The position numbers and the translations under genes are program-made. DNA of 64,000 bases from Branchiostoma floridae (taxonomy: Eukaryota > Chordata > Leptocardii > Amphioxiformes > Branchiostomatidae), in assembly GCF_000003815.2 (NCBI RefSeq), contig NC_049982.1, forward strand, positions 15,172,769-15,236,768, read 5' to 3'. Shown in pieces: positions 11,885 through 24,078 of this stretch. Below the pieces are notes generated by a model. The model was not told the origin of the DNA, did not search any database, and saw only the letters and a list, made by a program, of their open reading frames with translations. The stretch's first letter is position 1; each line of letters opens with the position of its first letter.

Positions 11885-12934
11885 CTGTAAAGAGAAATGG
11901 TAATGTTTCAAGTACAGTTCAATATGTGTACAGTACACTCATTCCAATTTTCAAGGCAGATTATGGTCACATTATTAGACTTTTCTAATTGACCAGATTT
12001 AAAATTGTTTTCACGAAAGGGTAATATTGAAACAATGAAAATCCTAAGGACCTTTCCTGAGTTTATCAACTTAATGAAATACCGGTAGTCCTTCTGACTT
12101 GTGTGTAGTCTAAAAAGAGTCCAGGCCCAAAAATGCTTGGTTATCATTCAAAAGCTTGTGTTTAGGTGGATGATAAATTCTCTTTTGTCGCCCCCACTTT
12201 ATATAAAAAGGATTTGAGATGAAAGCTTATTTATTACTGCTATCATCATGTCGGAAAATTTCTTAATGCCAGCGAATGTCGGACGTGTACCTTTCTTTGT
12301 CCCTTAGTGCTGCGGTCAGGTCTCTCTCCACTCAAAAGGGCCTCTACTACTAGTACTAGGCTTTAGAGGATATATCGGGTAATTGCGGTTTGATAACTAT
12401 CACAATTTGTGTGCACTAGACATTTTTTTATCGCCTAATGAACGGGTGCACTTGCAAATGAAAACAAAACATCTCCACATAGATGTGGAGATGTTTTTGC
12501 GTGTAAACGTTGATTCCTATGGAATGGTCAAATGCAGGAATGAGACCTTAGCCTGGGACCTCAACTCACATCCCACCCCACCACACAACACAACACACTG
12601 GCACACACCTGTCAGAATTTGGTCTGGTCCATTTACGACAAAACGCCTCATGTGCGGCACTTGGGAAAATGGCGGCTCAATTTGCCGATTCAAAATTTCT
12701 GCGAAACTTTGCCTCCTAAACATGTCCAAACATGCGCCGCCGTCAAATTTTCATGTGGGAACCTTAGAGGGGCATATAAGGAAGGCGCCATATCTTTCTC
12801 TGGCAAAGACTTGTCGAAAATTGGTTGAAACAGAGTCCCTTTCTGGGTACGTTCGCTATTTTGTATGTCGTGTTAAAGTTTCAGATGATTTAGAAAAATT
12901 TCACCATGTGTTACGAAATTCAGATTAATATCAC
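11885..12934. other. Upstream region of the zinc-finger gene
   Basis: Holds the 5' part of the minus-strand zinc-finger gene (noncoding exon not located) and possibly its promoter. A YY1-like AAAATGGCGGC lies near 12666, and a 15-bp perfect hairpin at 12466-12497. A long plus-strand open frame from 12383 to 12928 shows no family features and is judged fortuitous. Confidence 0.35.
12466..12497. repeat. Perfect 15-bp inverted repeat (hairpin)
   Basis: The arm 12466-12480 (AAAACATCTCCACAT) is perfectly complementary to 12483-12497, with a 2-base AG spacer. It gives a near-ideal hairpin or cruciform on either strand. Confidence 0.9.
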
Positions 12935-12943
12935 AGGTAGGTA

Positions 12944-14335
12944 TAGCTATGATTTACAACTCCTTCGATATACTCTCTACGGAGTTGTGATTCCAACCAA
13001 TGACAGGATCCAACATGTGTTCACTGGGCCTATATTCTTGCCCGTAGCGCCGGATTCTTGAACTCCCTAGATTCCCAACGCACTTACCTGCCTTGACGGG
13101 GGAAAAAACAACTCCAGAAGTCCCCACACAGTCCACCCCAGGGCTTCGAAGACAAAGCTCCATTCATAAAAGCCACCGGCCGGACATTTCTGGCATTATA
13201 AANNNNNNNNNNNNNNNNNNNNNNNNNNNNNNNNNNNNNNNNNNNNNNNNNNNNNNNNNNNNNNNNNNNNNNNNNNNNNNNNNNNNNNNNNNNNNNNNNN
13301 NNNNNNNNNNNNNNNNNNNNNNNNNNNNNNNNNNNNNNNNNNNNNNNNNNNNNNNNNNNNNNNNNNNNNNNNNNNNNNNNNNNNNNNNNNNNNNNNNNNN
13401 NNNNNNNNNNNNNNNNNNNNNNNNNNNNNNNNNNNNNNNNNNNNNNNNNNNNNNNNNNNNNNNNNNNNNNNNNNNNNNNNNNNNNNNNNNNNNNNNNNNN
13501 NNNNNNNNNNNNNNNNNNNNNNNNNNNNNNNNNNNNNNNNNNNNNNNNNNNNNNNNNNNNNNNNNNNNNNNNNNNNNNNNNNNNNNNNNNNNNNNNNNNN
13601 NNNNNNNNNNNNNNNNNNNNNNNNNNNNNNNNNNNNNNNNNNNNNNNNNNNNNNNNNNNNNNNNNNNNNNNNNNNNNNNNNNNNNNNNNNNNNNNNNNNN
13701 NNNNNNNNNNNNNNNNNNNNNNNNNNNNNNNNNNNNNNNNNNNNNNNNNNNNNNNNNNNNNNNNNNNNNNNNNNNNNNNNNNNNNNNNNNNNNNNNNNNN
13801 NNNNNNNNNNNNNNNNNNNNNNNNNNNNNNNNNNNNNNNNNNNNNNNNNNNNNNNNNNNNNNNNNNNNNNNNNNNNNNNNNNNNNNNNNNNNNNNNNNNN
13901 NNNNNNNNNNNNNNNNNNNNNNNNNNNNNNNNNNNNNNNNNNNNNNNNNNNNNNNNNNNNNNNNNNNNNNNNNNNNNNNNNNNNNNNNNNNNNNNNNNNN
14001 NNNNNNNNNNNNNNNNNNNNNNNNNNNNNNNNNNNNNNNNNNNNNNNNNNNNNNNNNNNNNNNNNNNNNNNNNNNNNNNNNNNNNNNNNNNNNNNNNGGC
14101 CGGTGGCTTTTATGAATGGAGCTTTGTCTTTGGAACCCTGGTGTGGATTATCTGGGGATTTCTGGAGTTGTTTTTTCGCCCGTCAAGGCAGGTAAGTGCG
14201 TTGGGAATTTAGGGAGTTCAAGAATCCGGCGCTACGGGCAAGAATAAAGGCCCAGTGAACACATGTTGGATCCTGTCATTGGTTGGAATCACAACTCCGT
14301 AGAGAGTATATCGAAGGAGTTGTAAATCACAGCTA
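12944..14335. mobile_element. Long-terminal-inverted-repeat DNA transposon interrupted by assembly gap
   Basis: The left arm 12944 to about 13187 and right arm 14098-14335 are inverted copies of about 240 bp, roughly 95% identical by eye. They end in TAGCT[A/G]TGATTTACAACTCC. The element is flanked by a perfect 9-bp direct repeat AGGTAGGTA (12935-12943 and 14336-14344), read as the target-site duplication. Each arm carries its own small hairpin (ACAACTCC ... GGAGTTGT). A 9-bp duplication plus long arms is typical of Mutator-like or foldback elements. The interior, including any transposase, is hidden by 895 Ns, and the gap itself probably reflects the palindrome. Confidence 0.85.
13203..14097. 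other. Assembly gap (Ns)
   Basis: 895 undetermined bases inside the inverted-repeat element. Confidence 1.
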
Positions 14336-14344
14336 AGGTAGGTA

Positions 14345-15362
14345 GATTTGTTACGAATACGATGCCGAAAACCGCAAGTTGTTCACACTTGGTGAAAATG
14401 AGAGAGAGGTCCAAGAGTGAGGTCAGTCCATAGGCGGTAGGCCAAGGTATTGTTGTCTGATCGCCCTGGCTGAAGTGCCGGGTTGGTGTTCCGAGTGTGA
14501 CCCGAAATTCGAGTACGTTGTACTCAGGATTACCCGAGTGGGTGCCGAACGTTCCGACGGATATTTCCGACGGATGCAAAAGGTACCCGAAGTGCGATTT
14601 TGCGACAAAAAGCGACTGAGGGCACGCACTCAGCATGTGTTGCACCAAGGAGCTCCTTGGTTGCACACGTAACCAAAAGACCAGGTGACCCCACCAACTT
14701 CTGACAGGGCCTATGAGGTAAGTGTGCCCGTGCAACACCCCCATCCCTACTTTCCCTCTGATGGGGTAAATAACTTTGGGGGTAATGGAAATGTAGCTCG
14801 TCATCATAGGCAATTAGGCATGCTTGCAATCTACTTCGAAATCTTAAGGTTCACTATCCTAAGATGTGTCCGCTTTATATCAGGGCATGCATGGGGAGGG
14901 AGCGATTGGGAGATGATAAAATTTTCCAAAAAAAATAACCTTACATACGAATATAACGTTAATGTTCCAGCAATCCAAGAGGCTATTTTGCGGCGGTCCC
15001 CTAGTTTAAGTCTCTGGTCTTTAAAATGCGCTTCTTGAGTCTCCGATTCTCCGCAAACGATCTGCTCGAAGAGACTGCATGACCGCCACTTCACCGTCTG
15101 TCTTCTTTGTCTGCTTGGCTGGAAGGGTTGACCTGACATGACCTGACCTGTTCTAGTACCTTGTGAACGCATCGTAAGGTTTTACATTTTCATGGCAGAA
15201 TTTAAGGAATAAAGAGCTCTTTATTGCAAAAGTAGAATTTTAGATCAGTTTAGTATTTACAAATTTGATATTTACATCTGGTGTGTTGATTTTTTTACCT
15301 TATTTTGAATACTGGAATGCTAAACAAATCTATTCATCGCGTTTTGATGCTGTGCTGTTAAA
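14345..15362. other. Intergenic sequence and SMIM19 upstream region
   Basis: No coding exon, RNA gene or repeat family recognised. The last ~200 bp are the putative 5' UTR and promoter of SMIM19; no TATA box was seen. Confidence 0.4.
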
Positions 15363-16976
15363 ATGAAAACAGAAATGTCGGAAGCTCGGAGGGCAGATTT
15401 CCATCACATCCACGACGCCTGGATCGAGGCTACAAACGTCTACCTCGCCGTCATCCTCATCAGCATCGGATTGTTCTTGTACGTTAAAAAGTGAGTACGG
15501 TCTAACTCCGCGTCCTGCGCGTCGTTTTGTTTCGTGCCAGCACTGGTTGCTATATGATGCCCCCCTCCCCATGTTTTGTTTTACGGGAATAATTATAAGA
15601 ACACCAACAACAAGTACAAAGGATTCTACCAAATGATTTGAATGTAGAGTTGATGAAACGAACTAAATTATCCTTCCAGTCGTTCATTGATTTCCCATAT
15701 TCAGCATTGTCCTCCAGAATGTCTTACATGTCTGCTCAAATTACCAGTAATCATTTCTTTCCAAAACTCATATAACTGTGAAATATAACGTTACAGTCTC
15801 CGCGATCGAGAAAGAAGGCAGTTTCAGGTCTGTAGTAAGAAAGGTCAGTAGGAGTAGAAGCAGAAAGAAACAATTAGTTACGTGACTCCCAAAATAGTGT
15901 AAAAGTGGGGGTTCAAGGACTGCTAAACTGACCATGCCAAACGGCTGTCAGCATTTTAGCGTAGAGTAATAGTGGTTTAGTGTCTTGGTTTGTGATCTGG
16001 TGGCCCGGATTCGGTGGTGTGGGTTCGAATCGCGGGAGTCACGATATTGTTTCTTTCTGTCAAGCAGGTTAAATCTAACCTCCTTGCTTTCTGTTTCTAC
16101 TTTCAGTTCTTCATACATTATGTACTTACCTTGATAATTTAGACAGATGGGTCGGGTCAAAGAAATCTAGATTGTATAGCAGGTGAGTCTAAACAGATTT
16201 TAGCTATCCAAATTACTGGTACATCCAGGATGACATAACGTTACCTGTTAAGTGTTTGGTGTTATTTGCAGGCACTTTAAGAGGCCGATGATCCGAGTGT
16301 TTCCAAGCTCAGTACAGGACCCTGCCTCTGCTGGAGACAGACGCAAAAGAGCCGATGACTTAAAAAATGTTCGATTGAGGCAACAATTGGAGCACTGGTA
16401 CGTTGGTGAGTACAAAGATCTATATCTATATCATTGGAGAACTGTCCTTCGGTGTAACGCTTCAGCTTCGCAGGCACGCAATGCGGCAGCAGCTGGTTAT
16501 ATAACACTACTAGTCTGGACAGACTAGACGACCTGTCAAACCTAACTTTACATGTCTAACCGTAGACTCTGTTTAAAGCTATCTAATGAGGATGTTCCTA
16601 CAGTACTTGGTGGCAACAAGCCTCACTCTATAATAGTTCTAGGGAAAAAAAAATTAGTTTGATATTTAGGAAAGTGGCATGTTTGGGACGTCATTTAGTA
16701 ATCTGAGTACCAGTTGTCTGCCAATTGCATAATGCTATATTATTTACTTCTCCCTTCATGGGTAGTTTGTTCACAGAATTTGTACCAGGGTGTTCCCAGT
16801 ATCCTAGCTGTTTGCTTGCTTACATGTACATTACAAAGTACATGTGTTTCCAGTAAACTGTATGTCAATTTTTGTTTCCAGCCAGAAAATGGGAGCAAGG
16901 TCAGGAGAGGCCACCATCCATGGAAAAACCATCCAGCGTGACGTCATCAACAGTTGTGAGCATTGAGGATAGATGA
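15363..16976 (+). CDS. SMIM19: Small integral membrane protein 19, complete, 118 aa
   Basis: Exons 15363-15490, 16272-16405 and 16882-16976 join in phase (357 nt) from ATG to TGA. The N-terminal part reads [20 protein letters not shown] then LFLYVKK, and the second exon [12 protein letters not shown] and [13 protein letters not shown]. Human SMIM19 has the same order: [20 protein letters not shown], a single membrane helix, then RRIMRIFSVPP and IRLRQQLE. One transmembrane segment spans about residues 25-42, followed by a basic cytosolic-type segment. The C-terminal 30 residues (exon 3) are polar and not conserved. Molecular function is unknown in the family. Intron 1 holds a tRNA-derived repeat. 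AATAAA at 17601-17606 is the likely poly(A) signal. Confidence 0.92.
15855..16110 (+). mobile_element. tRNA-derived SINE-like element in SMIM19 intron 1
   Basis: Contains a B-box-like GGTTCGAATC (about 16022) and an A-box-like TGGTTTAGTGTC about 50 bp before it, as in RNA polymerase III tRNA-type promoters, but it does not fold as an intact tRNA. The flanking sequence GTAGAAGCAGAAAGAAACAA (about 15856) recurs inverted just after the B box, within GGGAGTCACGATATTGTTTC and TTTCTG, so the unit also has foldback character. Boundaries are approximate. Confidence 0.5.
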
Positions 16977-18843
16977 TAACCAGGAGGACAGAAAACACAT
17001 CACCCCCAAACTTGAATAAGCCATTACAATCACCAACTGTTGACTTATTACAGACTATTCTACTCAACTTGGAATTTGGGTGTGATCTGCAGTATTTTTG
17101 CCCCATGTAAAAAAAGCTTTGTTGGTTGTGTAAAAGAATTCTCCTAATCCTATATCCTAGCTTTGTTGCTGTTATAGCTAAATGCTGTACTATACAAAGC
17201 ATGGATAACAGGGATTCTTGGTCAGTATTTTACACCAATTTTACAAATTTTTTCATGATGTAAGGAGCCAGTTTACAATTGGAACACATCAGAAAAATCA
17301 AGTGGATTTTGTATATTATTTACCATAGAAACTCATCTATTCAAAGCACACATTGTCCCACATGTACATATAGTACCAATTAGACCTCTCAGTATTCTAC
17401 TTAAAGAGCATGTGTAAGGCTTGCTACCTTTTCCACTGCATGGAGGCAAAATTTGAAGAATAACAAGCATGACTGAAGAGAGATGCGCACTTCTTCACTT
17501 TGTTTCATGTATACTAAAAGTATGAGTGCAATAACTTCCATTTCAAGTATCTAAAGTTATTTATAAATGTTTCCTTTATTTGCTTTATTCTACAATAGCC
17601 AATAAACTGTAACCAGTAAAACATGTGTCTATTGTCACTTCCACCATGCAAAGTCTCCACTTAATATCATACAATCCTTCGTAAATGACAAAAGAACATA
17701 TACAATTTAAAAACAGTGACAGATAGTAACCATCCTGCTGTTATCAGGTTCTGATATGGAAATGCTTGACATGCTTACAATATTGGATACATGTATGGGC
17801 ATTTTAGCCTGTTATTGAGGTGACATGGTAAGTGGTCTGCAATCCATAGCTTGTTGCTGGAAAAAAGAATTAGCATTGCAATGACAAGGTTACAATCAGA
17901 CTTGAACAATGCTAACAGGCAATTCCTCTTTGTTCAGTGATGTCTGAATATCAGTAGCATTCTGTTATGATAATATGGTACTGCCGTTTTACACACTTAT
18001 AAAAGCTACAGACACTTGTTCTCGTGGCTGTATCTGTGTAAGTGGAAACTGCCATTGTGTGTTTACTTATCGTATTGTGCAAGAAACACCTGAGCCTGCA
18101 ACATTATATTTACATGTCATGATAATCCATTCTGTGTTCCTGAGGTCAAGGGGGTTAAAGACAAAACCTCACTTAGATATATTGTACATACAGCCTTTTT
18201 TAAAGATCCTATATTTACAAAACAAACTGTACAAATGGTCCATATATCCGAACATAGGGGAAATATCATGTTTACCTTATTAGTTATGTGCATTTCTGTC
18301 CGTTTTAGTAGTATGGCTTGGGTGGTCAACATTGTCTCCAAAACTACAGCCATCTACACTAAGCATCTCTATCAAAATCCACAGGTAAAACCTCTTCAGT
18401 GTCTTTGGCCCTTAAATACTGCAGTCCTAGGACCGTGGATGTAACGCTAGTTCACACTTTGCCATGTGTTTCTCATCGCCAGAGCAGTTCCACAGTCGTC
18501 ACAACACCTAGTCAGGTACTGACCGAAATCGTCCGATAAAAATTCACAAAATGAAGCTGACTGGCTTCCTATTCATTATACGTTTTCAGTGATCACTCCT
18601 TTCGCGGCGCCCGTATTGTCTCTTACTCACGTGACGGGGAAACTCTTGCGTCATTTCAAAGCAAGTTGAAATTTTGTTGGAATTTCAAGTTTACAAATGT
18701 TTAAGGATACTGTCTGTGGATTTCTGAACATTTTACCCAGTTTGAGTGCGTTGGTGGCTTGCTGATATCTTGTGTGTCAGAAGCAGTGACAACCGCACGA
18801 AACGTCAGTCCAAGGAGGTTTTATCAAGTTAAAAGTTCCTTGG
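16977..18843. other. SMIM19 3' UTR and tail-to-tail intergenic region
   Basis: AT-rich sequence between two convergent genes (SMIM19 on + and the GPC1-like gene on -). Beyond the SMIM19 poly(A) signal, nothing structured was recognised. Confidence 0.5.
17601..17606 (+). promoter_or_regulatory. Poly(A) signal of SMIM19
   Basis: AATAAA about 625 bp after the stop codon; the first canonical hexamer on this strand downstream of the gene. Confidence 0.6.
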
Positions 18844-21800
18844 TCAGTCCCAGTCCGAGACGCTCTTCCCCTGGCTGAACACATCCATGTAGAAAGTTGC
18901 ACCGTTCCAAGCCTTGATGACGAACGCGACAGCGAGGAAGACGGCGTGTGCGACGAACCATCTGTACCAGACCTGACACAGGAGGATAGACGCCAGGCAC
19001 ACCAACACGTTCAGCACGTTGTAGTTGAAGTACAGAAATCTGTAGGAGAGGTGACGTGATAAGGAAACTATTCACGTACGTGCCGTCATTACGCAAATAC
19101 GACTTTCCCGCAAACTGTATAGAGCGACACATTTATTTACGGACAGATATATGGTGTGGTATCGATCAGAGCTCGAATCATACTTTCAAAAAGCGGCAGG
19201 TAATTTTGAATGCAGTTGTATAATACGAGTCTCACTTACTTCGGACCAAACATATTGAGCGCCTTGTACACAACGCCGTTCTTCTTGGCTGTTAAGAAGC
19301 GATAACTGTTCCAGTACTCCGGACTGGGTCTGCAAAACACGGCAAAATATTTTAGACGATAAATTGACTACAAAATAGCACTGACTATGATTTGCGTCTG
19401 ATGTACGCATGGCTACAGCTACCTAGTTGACACACGAGTGTACACAGAAGTGTCTGTAGTGCGCTTATAAGTCCAAAGGAGAATGTGCGGCTTATGTTCT
19501 GACCTGAGTATGCCGTTGACGACTATTGCGTACAGCAGCTGTAGGGACAGAAGAAGATGAAAAATATCAGTATAAGTACAAGCAATCAGGGGAAGAGATA
19601 ATGATACTTTATTGCTCTGAATTCATCATAATTTCGTCTCCGTGCATTTTCTCTGTCTCTATCTTTGATCAATGCGCAGATCGCAGCAATTAGCTGGTTG
19701 ATAAAGCAAGGTTGTAGTGTGACATAATACAACGATGTAATGCTGTTTCTGTGGAAGTTTGATTCCTTTTATGTATATATACCGCGTCGTCATCAGTGTG
19801 GAAGTTAATTGTAGACTCACGGCATGGCCGACGTAGCAGGCGAGTGGCACAGCGAGCAGCCAGATGAAAGACGGGTTCTGGAACTCAGTCTCAGTCGGGA
19901 AAGGTGTGTACCAATTGACCGATGTTTCAGGAGAGTACCACCGTACCCTGTAACCATAACGATCGACTTGATAGATATTCAATAGAATAATATGATGTCT
20001 AATATGATGCATCACCCAACGCCCTTATAAAATGATGACAAATTTAGTCCGCTTCACGACGTTTAGATGTTGTACTTACCCATAGGCGACGTAAGCAGGT
20101 AGTGAGTGGATGAAGACTGACGTCATCCTGTCTATGCTGTGGAACACGATGGAGTTGCGAAAGAAGAAAACCTGGGAACAATAATGTACATATAAGAGAA
20201 AACATATAATATCAGTATTAATCTAGGATTATTCTTTAACGTATCAAGGCACAAAATTTTTCTACATCTTTTAGCGCCTTTCATGGTTCACAGTCTTCTT
20301 TCCCTATGATCTCATTCATGAACTGCTATTTTGACAGCTGGCCTTACCGCTATGACGAGAGGTCCGTTGGCGATAGCAAAAGTGACCTGGAACATCCTAG
20401 GATCCGCCGGAGCTGCCCTGGAAATGAAACCAAATAAACAAAACATGGACATCTTTGTGTGCCGTATGTACAAATACAGCAGTAAGATCATAAAGAAGAA
20501 AATCAACGAAGAATGCGTGATGTACAAAACGCATACAGGCGATTTGTGAGGTCGAAAATATATCACATCTACTCTGACATAACGGTATTGCCTCTGTAAA
20601 TCAATATTGTACAAGCTAGAGTCCAGAAAATTTCGCTACAACCATCAATGTACATTTGCGCTTATAGGACTGTGGCATAATTCATGCTACCTGTTACAGA
20701 TCAGAACAAACGGAGAGAAGGACATTATAGGCTTACATCTTCACAAAGCCTGTAGCCAAATGGAAAATGTGTCTTGGGAGATAATGGATCGATCATAAGC
20801 TACTTCCGTCAGACCCCCCCAAAATCTACCGTTAGAGGTTTACGCGCAGGCTATTGGAGAAGATTCAGCAACACCTGACAGAGTATACATCTTCTAGAAC
20901 ACGCTTATATCCGCACGCTTTGTATCATTTATAGGTTAAAAGGGTCAGATATAAAGCCCGGTCTAGATAAGCCAAATCACCAGGATCACTGAATCTCCTG
21001 TATTGACGCGTTGTCGTGCCAACAAAGTAAGGGAACAGGTTCCATCAGTGCTGTGTCATTGAACGAAGACAAAACGTTTTTATCTTTCCGACGCACTGGA
21101 GAGGACCGGCACTTCAATGATCCTCTGGTCTTAGTACATGCAGCTTTATCATATCGTTTTAGAGTAACACAATGTCCTAGATTGAAGTTTAAAAAGAATT
21201 ATTTTCGGAAGTCAGAGTTACCAGTGATGTGCAGTCGTCGTTACCATTCAAACCATGAATAATCGATCTCTGACATCATCATGTGACGCCAACAAAATAC
21301 AAACAACAAAAGTTACAAAATCAAACAACTTACCAAATATAGACATACGTAATGGCATTTCCGAAATAACAGAAGTCCAGCATGAAGAACTGCCACTTCT
21401 TTGTGCTGTAGGTGCAGAAAGTGGGAATATTACTTAATCTATCTTTAACAGAGAGAAACTGTACTGTATAGATGTCTGCTACATGTAAGACAGAACATGC
21501 AGATTATAAAAACAAAGATGCAGGTAACGTTACAATTATAGAATCAATACTGTGAGATATATGGAGAATATATGTCAAAGTAAGCACAATTCGCATGAAG
21601 AACCTGAGGAATAGATAGCTTTAGGTACCAGTATAGATAGAGCCTTAGGCCTATGAGGACTGGGGCGGACACGGCGTAGTAATACGGGATGAGCCACTGT
21701 AAGGCGAGCAGACCGAACGCCACCACCACCAGACTACACACCGCCGCCACGTAAAACACCTTCTCTCTCAGTCGGTTCTTCGCAAGGTTCTGGAGTTGAT

Positions 21801-22898
21801 GAGAATAACAATGACGTCAAATCTAATGGCACAGATTATGCAATAGTATTTGGTACAATGCGCAGACCAGGACAGACAATAGTATGATATCTATGATGCA
21901 TTGTCCTTGGCCGTTCAATAATGGATGTATTGGATACTGGAAATATGACACGGGACATGACAGTACAGTCGAGTTACGAAGGGGTTCAAATTTCTCCAAT
22001 CGGCAATAAATGACAACAAACAAAGGACCTTTATCGTTTAGAGACAAAATGTTATATACTGCAGTGCTTGTTCAGGACCGAGCGTGTATCTTTAACATGA
22101 AACGTTTGTTCAACCTTTAGGAAGTTCCTGACGTCATCTTCCATGGCCTTGTCATCAGGCACCTGATTGGACAATGTACTGGACGCCCGCTGCAATTTCC
22201 CTGCATCCAGTCTCGTTCTGGGAATCAGAATAGTATTCATAAAGATAAAATCATTTTTGCACTTCTTTTTGTTTCTTACAATGAGGAGATCTGGAAGACG
22301 GTCCTAAATTAAAGGCGTTACGTTTGAAGTTACGACCAAGAGTTGTCAAGAGTACTAGTATAAGGCTAGCAAGTAAACAAACAAAGAAGAAGAACTTTAT
22401 TGCGCGACAATTGTAACAGGTACAATGTATGGCAATCTGTATGTACATGGGAGTTGAACTACGTGCTATTACAATTATCTAACAACTAATCTAATCTAAT
22501 CTTATGTATATGTATTAATCTATTTAATATTATACAATACTTCAGAACATTATGCCAATATAGTATTGTCTCGTTTTTGCAAACATATAAGATTATGAGA
22601 CATGTGAGTAAACATGCTATAGCCTTCACCTGTCCTGTCGGCCTTCACTGTTGTTTAGAACACCGTTTACGTCACCATTGCTGCATGCGGTCCCGTTCGC
22701 CACAGCTGAAGTCTTGGCAGGAGAGGATCCATTCTGTGGCAGGACCCCATTACTACTGCTGAGAACAGCTGGCGCCACACGGTTGTCTTTACGTCCCTGT
22801 AGTTCACCACTAAACGAGCCTTCCCTCTCGGCTTCCATCTCCAGATCGTCTACTATCAGCTCTAAATCAGAAGACTTGGATTTCTCCTTACCAAACAT
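18844..22898 (-). CDS. Glycerophosphocholine acyltransferase 1-like (DUF2838) membrane protein, ten exons
   Basis: Exons from 5' to 3' are 22898-22630, 22217-22115, 21789-21629, 21405-21334, 20417-20348, 20171-20080, 19947-19821, 19538-19504, 19329-19240 and 19039-18844. All junctions are AG/GT with matching phase (1215 nt, 404 aa). Signature blocks of the family of yeast GPC1 (YGR149W), which acylates glycerophosphocholine to lyso-PC, appear in order: KKWQFFMLDFCYFGN, MFQVTFAIANGPLVIA, FFRNSIVFHSIDRMTSVFIH, then RWYSPE and a C-terminal multi-helix segment with YFNYNVLN. About eight membrane helices are expected. Residues 1-100 are polar and low-complexity. ATG at 22898 (MFGKEK) is chosen; an in-frame ATG at 23003 would add 35 residues, but an acceptor-like CAG lies between them. 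It is probably an endoplasmic-reticulum enzyme of phosphatidylcholine recycling. Enzymatic activity is inferred from family membership only. Confidence 0.85.
22380..22500. repeat. Possible dispersed repeat in GPC1 intron 1
   Basis: A stretch with TTTATTGCGCGACAATTGTA and the imperfectly symmetrical TTGTAACAGGTACAATG, ending in a run of CTAAT repeats near 22484-22500. It resembles a short transposon tail; no boundaries or target duplication were found. Confidence 0.25.
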
Positions 22899-23416
22899 GC
22901 TCCCTGTGGCACCGGACAGGCGCGATCCGTGGCTGGGTGGACAGGAAAAATTGCTGGGGAAACCCTGGGCCTCGGGGGACAACTGAAATCGCCTCCACTG
23001 CAACAGACCATGGTGACAAGAGATTGCTATTACACTCCGAGGGATTATATGTCAATGTTGACAAAGATTCCTTGTAACTGAGCTAGCAGATTTGTCTTTT
23101 CTCACAGACATTAGGACCATCGGAAAGCCAAACATTTACGCCACAGACGTCTGTATCTGTGCGAAGCTACTGACGAAGGACGATTATCACTAGGCAATCA
23201 TTCCAATCATTGAGCTGTCATCTACAGACAATACAGACTAGTTGAGACTCCATTCGGGGTCTCGAGGGAACTTGATATGGTTTATTCACATCGATTTTTT
23301 TTACAAATGTTTATACACAATAAAGATCACCAGTTCTTGAAAGCTTTCAAGACATTAAACTTACTTTTATCCATTTCTCATTCTGATGCTGAAAGCGAGT
23401 ACACAATCCTTCGTTC

Positions 23417-23573
23417 TAGCCTCCATAGCAGGCTTTCTGTTGCCTTTTTTTGGCTCATTAAGGCCGGCAATCAGAAAAGGCCAGCAATCAGCGACCGAGC
23501 ACAAATAGAAATGGCCAGCAAAAGTGTATTATGAGCCAAAAAAAGGCCACAGAAAGCCTGCTATGGAGGCTAT
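23417..23573. mobile_element. 157-bp MITE with about 40-bp terminal inverted repeats
   Basis: The ends TAGCCTCCATAGCAGGC ... GCCTGCTATGGAGGCTA are perfectly inverted, and complementarity continues through CTTTCTGT, GCCTTTTTTTGGCTCAT with one mismatch. The flanks carry the 8-bp direct repeat CTTCGTTC (23409-23416 and 23575-23582, one extra T on the right side), read as the target-site duplication. There is no coding capacity, so it is non-autonomous. An 8-9 bp duplication fits hAT or Mutator-type transposition. Confidence 0.85.
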
Positions 23574-24078
23574 CTTCGTTCTTGTTTTGATAAAGTTGAT
23601 TTTAACTTAGCGGCCGCTTTCATCGCTTCTCCCGCTTATCTAAATTTTCTGAATTTTTTTTTTCGTCTGAGAAAATCATCCAAATGCATTGTGACCTTGG
23701 TGAAATTAATAATGACCTGTATGGTGTTTTGAAGCGAGTAATATTACACTTATTGTGTTGTTTTGCATGTTAGTAGTAAACGTAGGGCTAATATCAGTGA
23801 ATGCAACGTTATGGAACAACGACATATTGTACACATCCTCATTACATGCTAATAACGTTAACAGTTGTTGATAATAGAAAATATATGTTGTTCACTTTTT
23901 CGTGTTGTCGATGGCATAGTCTCACACGCGTTCAGTATACATGATCTGATAGGGGCCTTTGAAGCGCGACAATGAACAGTTCTTGTACTACAGTAACGTT
24001 ATGTGGGATATCTCCATTCTGTCGTTACCGCCATACACAGCCACCTGTCACCAAGCTGCAGGTGGGTGCTAAGATCCG

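Noticed and set aside
12383-12928. 181-codon plus-strand frame
   Set aside because: No recognisable domain, mixed codon use, and it lies in the likely promoter region of the zinc-finger gene; treated as chance.
13093-14115. 340-codon open frame
   Set aside because: Almost entirely runs through Ns; an artefact of the gap.
15961-16045. Functional tRNA gene
   Set aside because: Only box-like motifs; no acceptor stem or anticodon arm forms.
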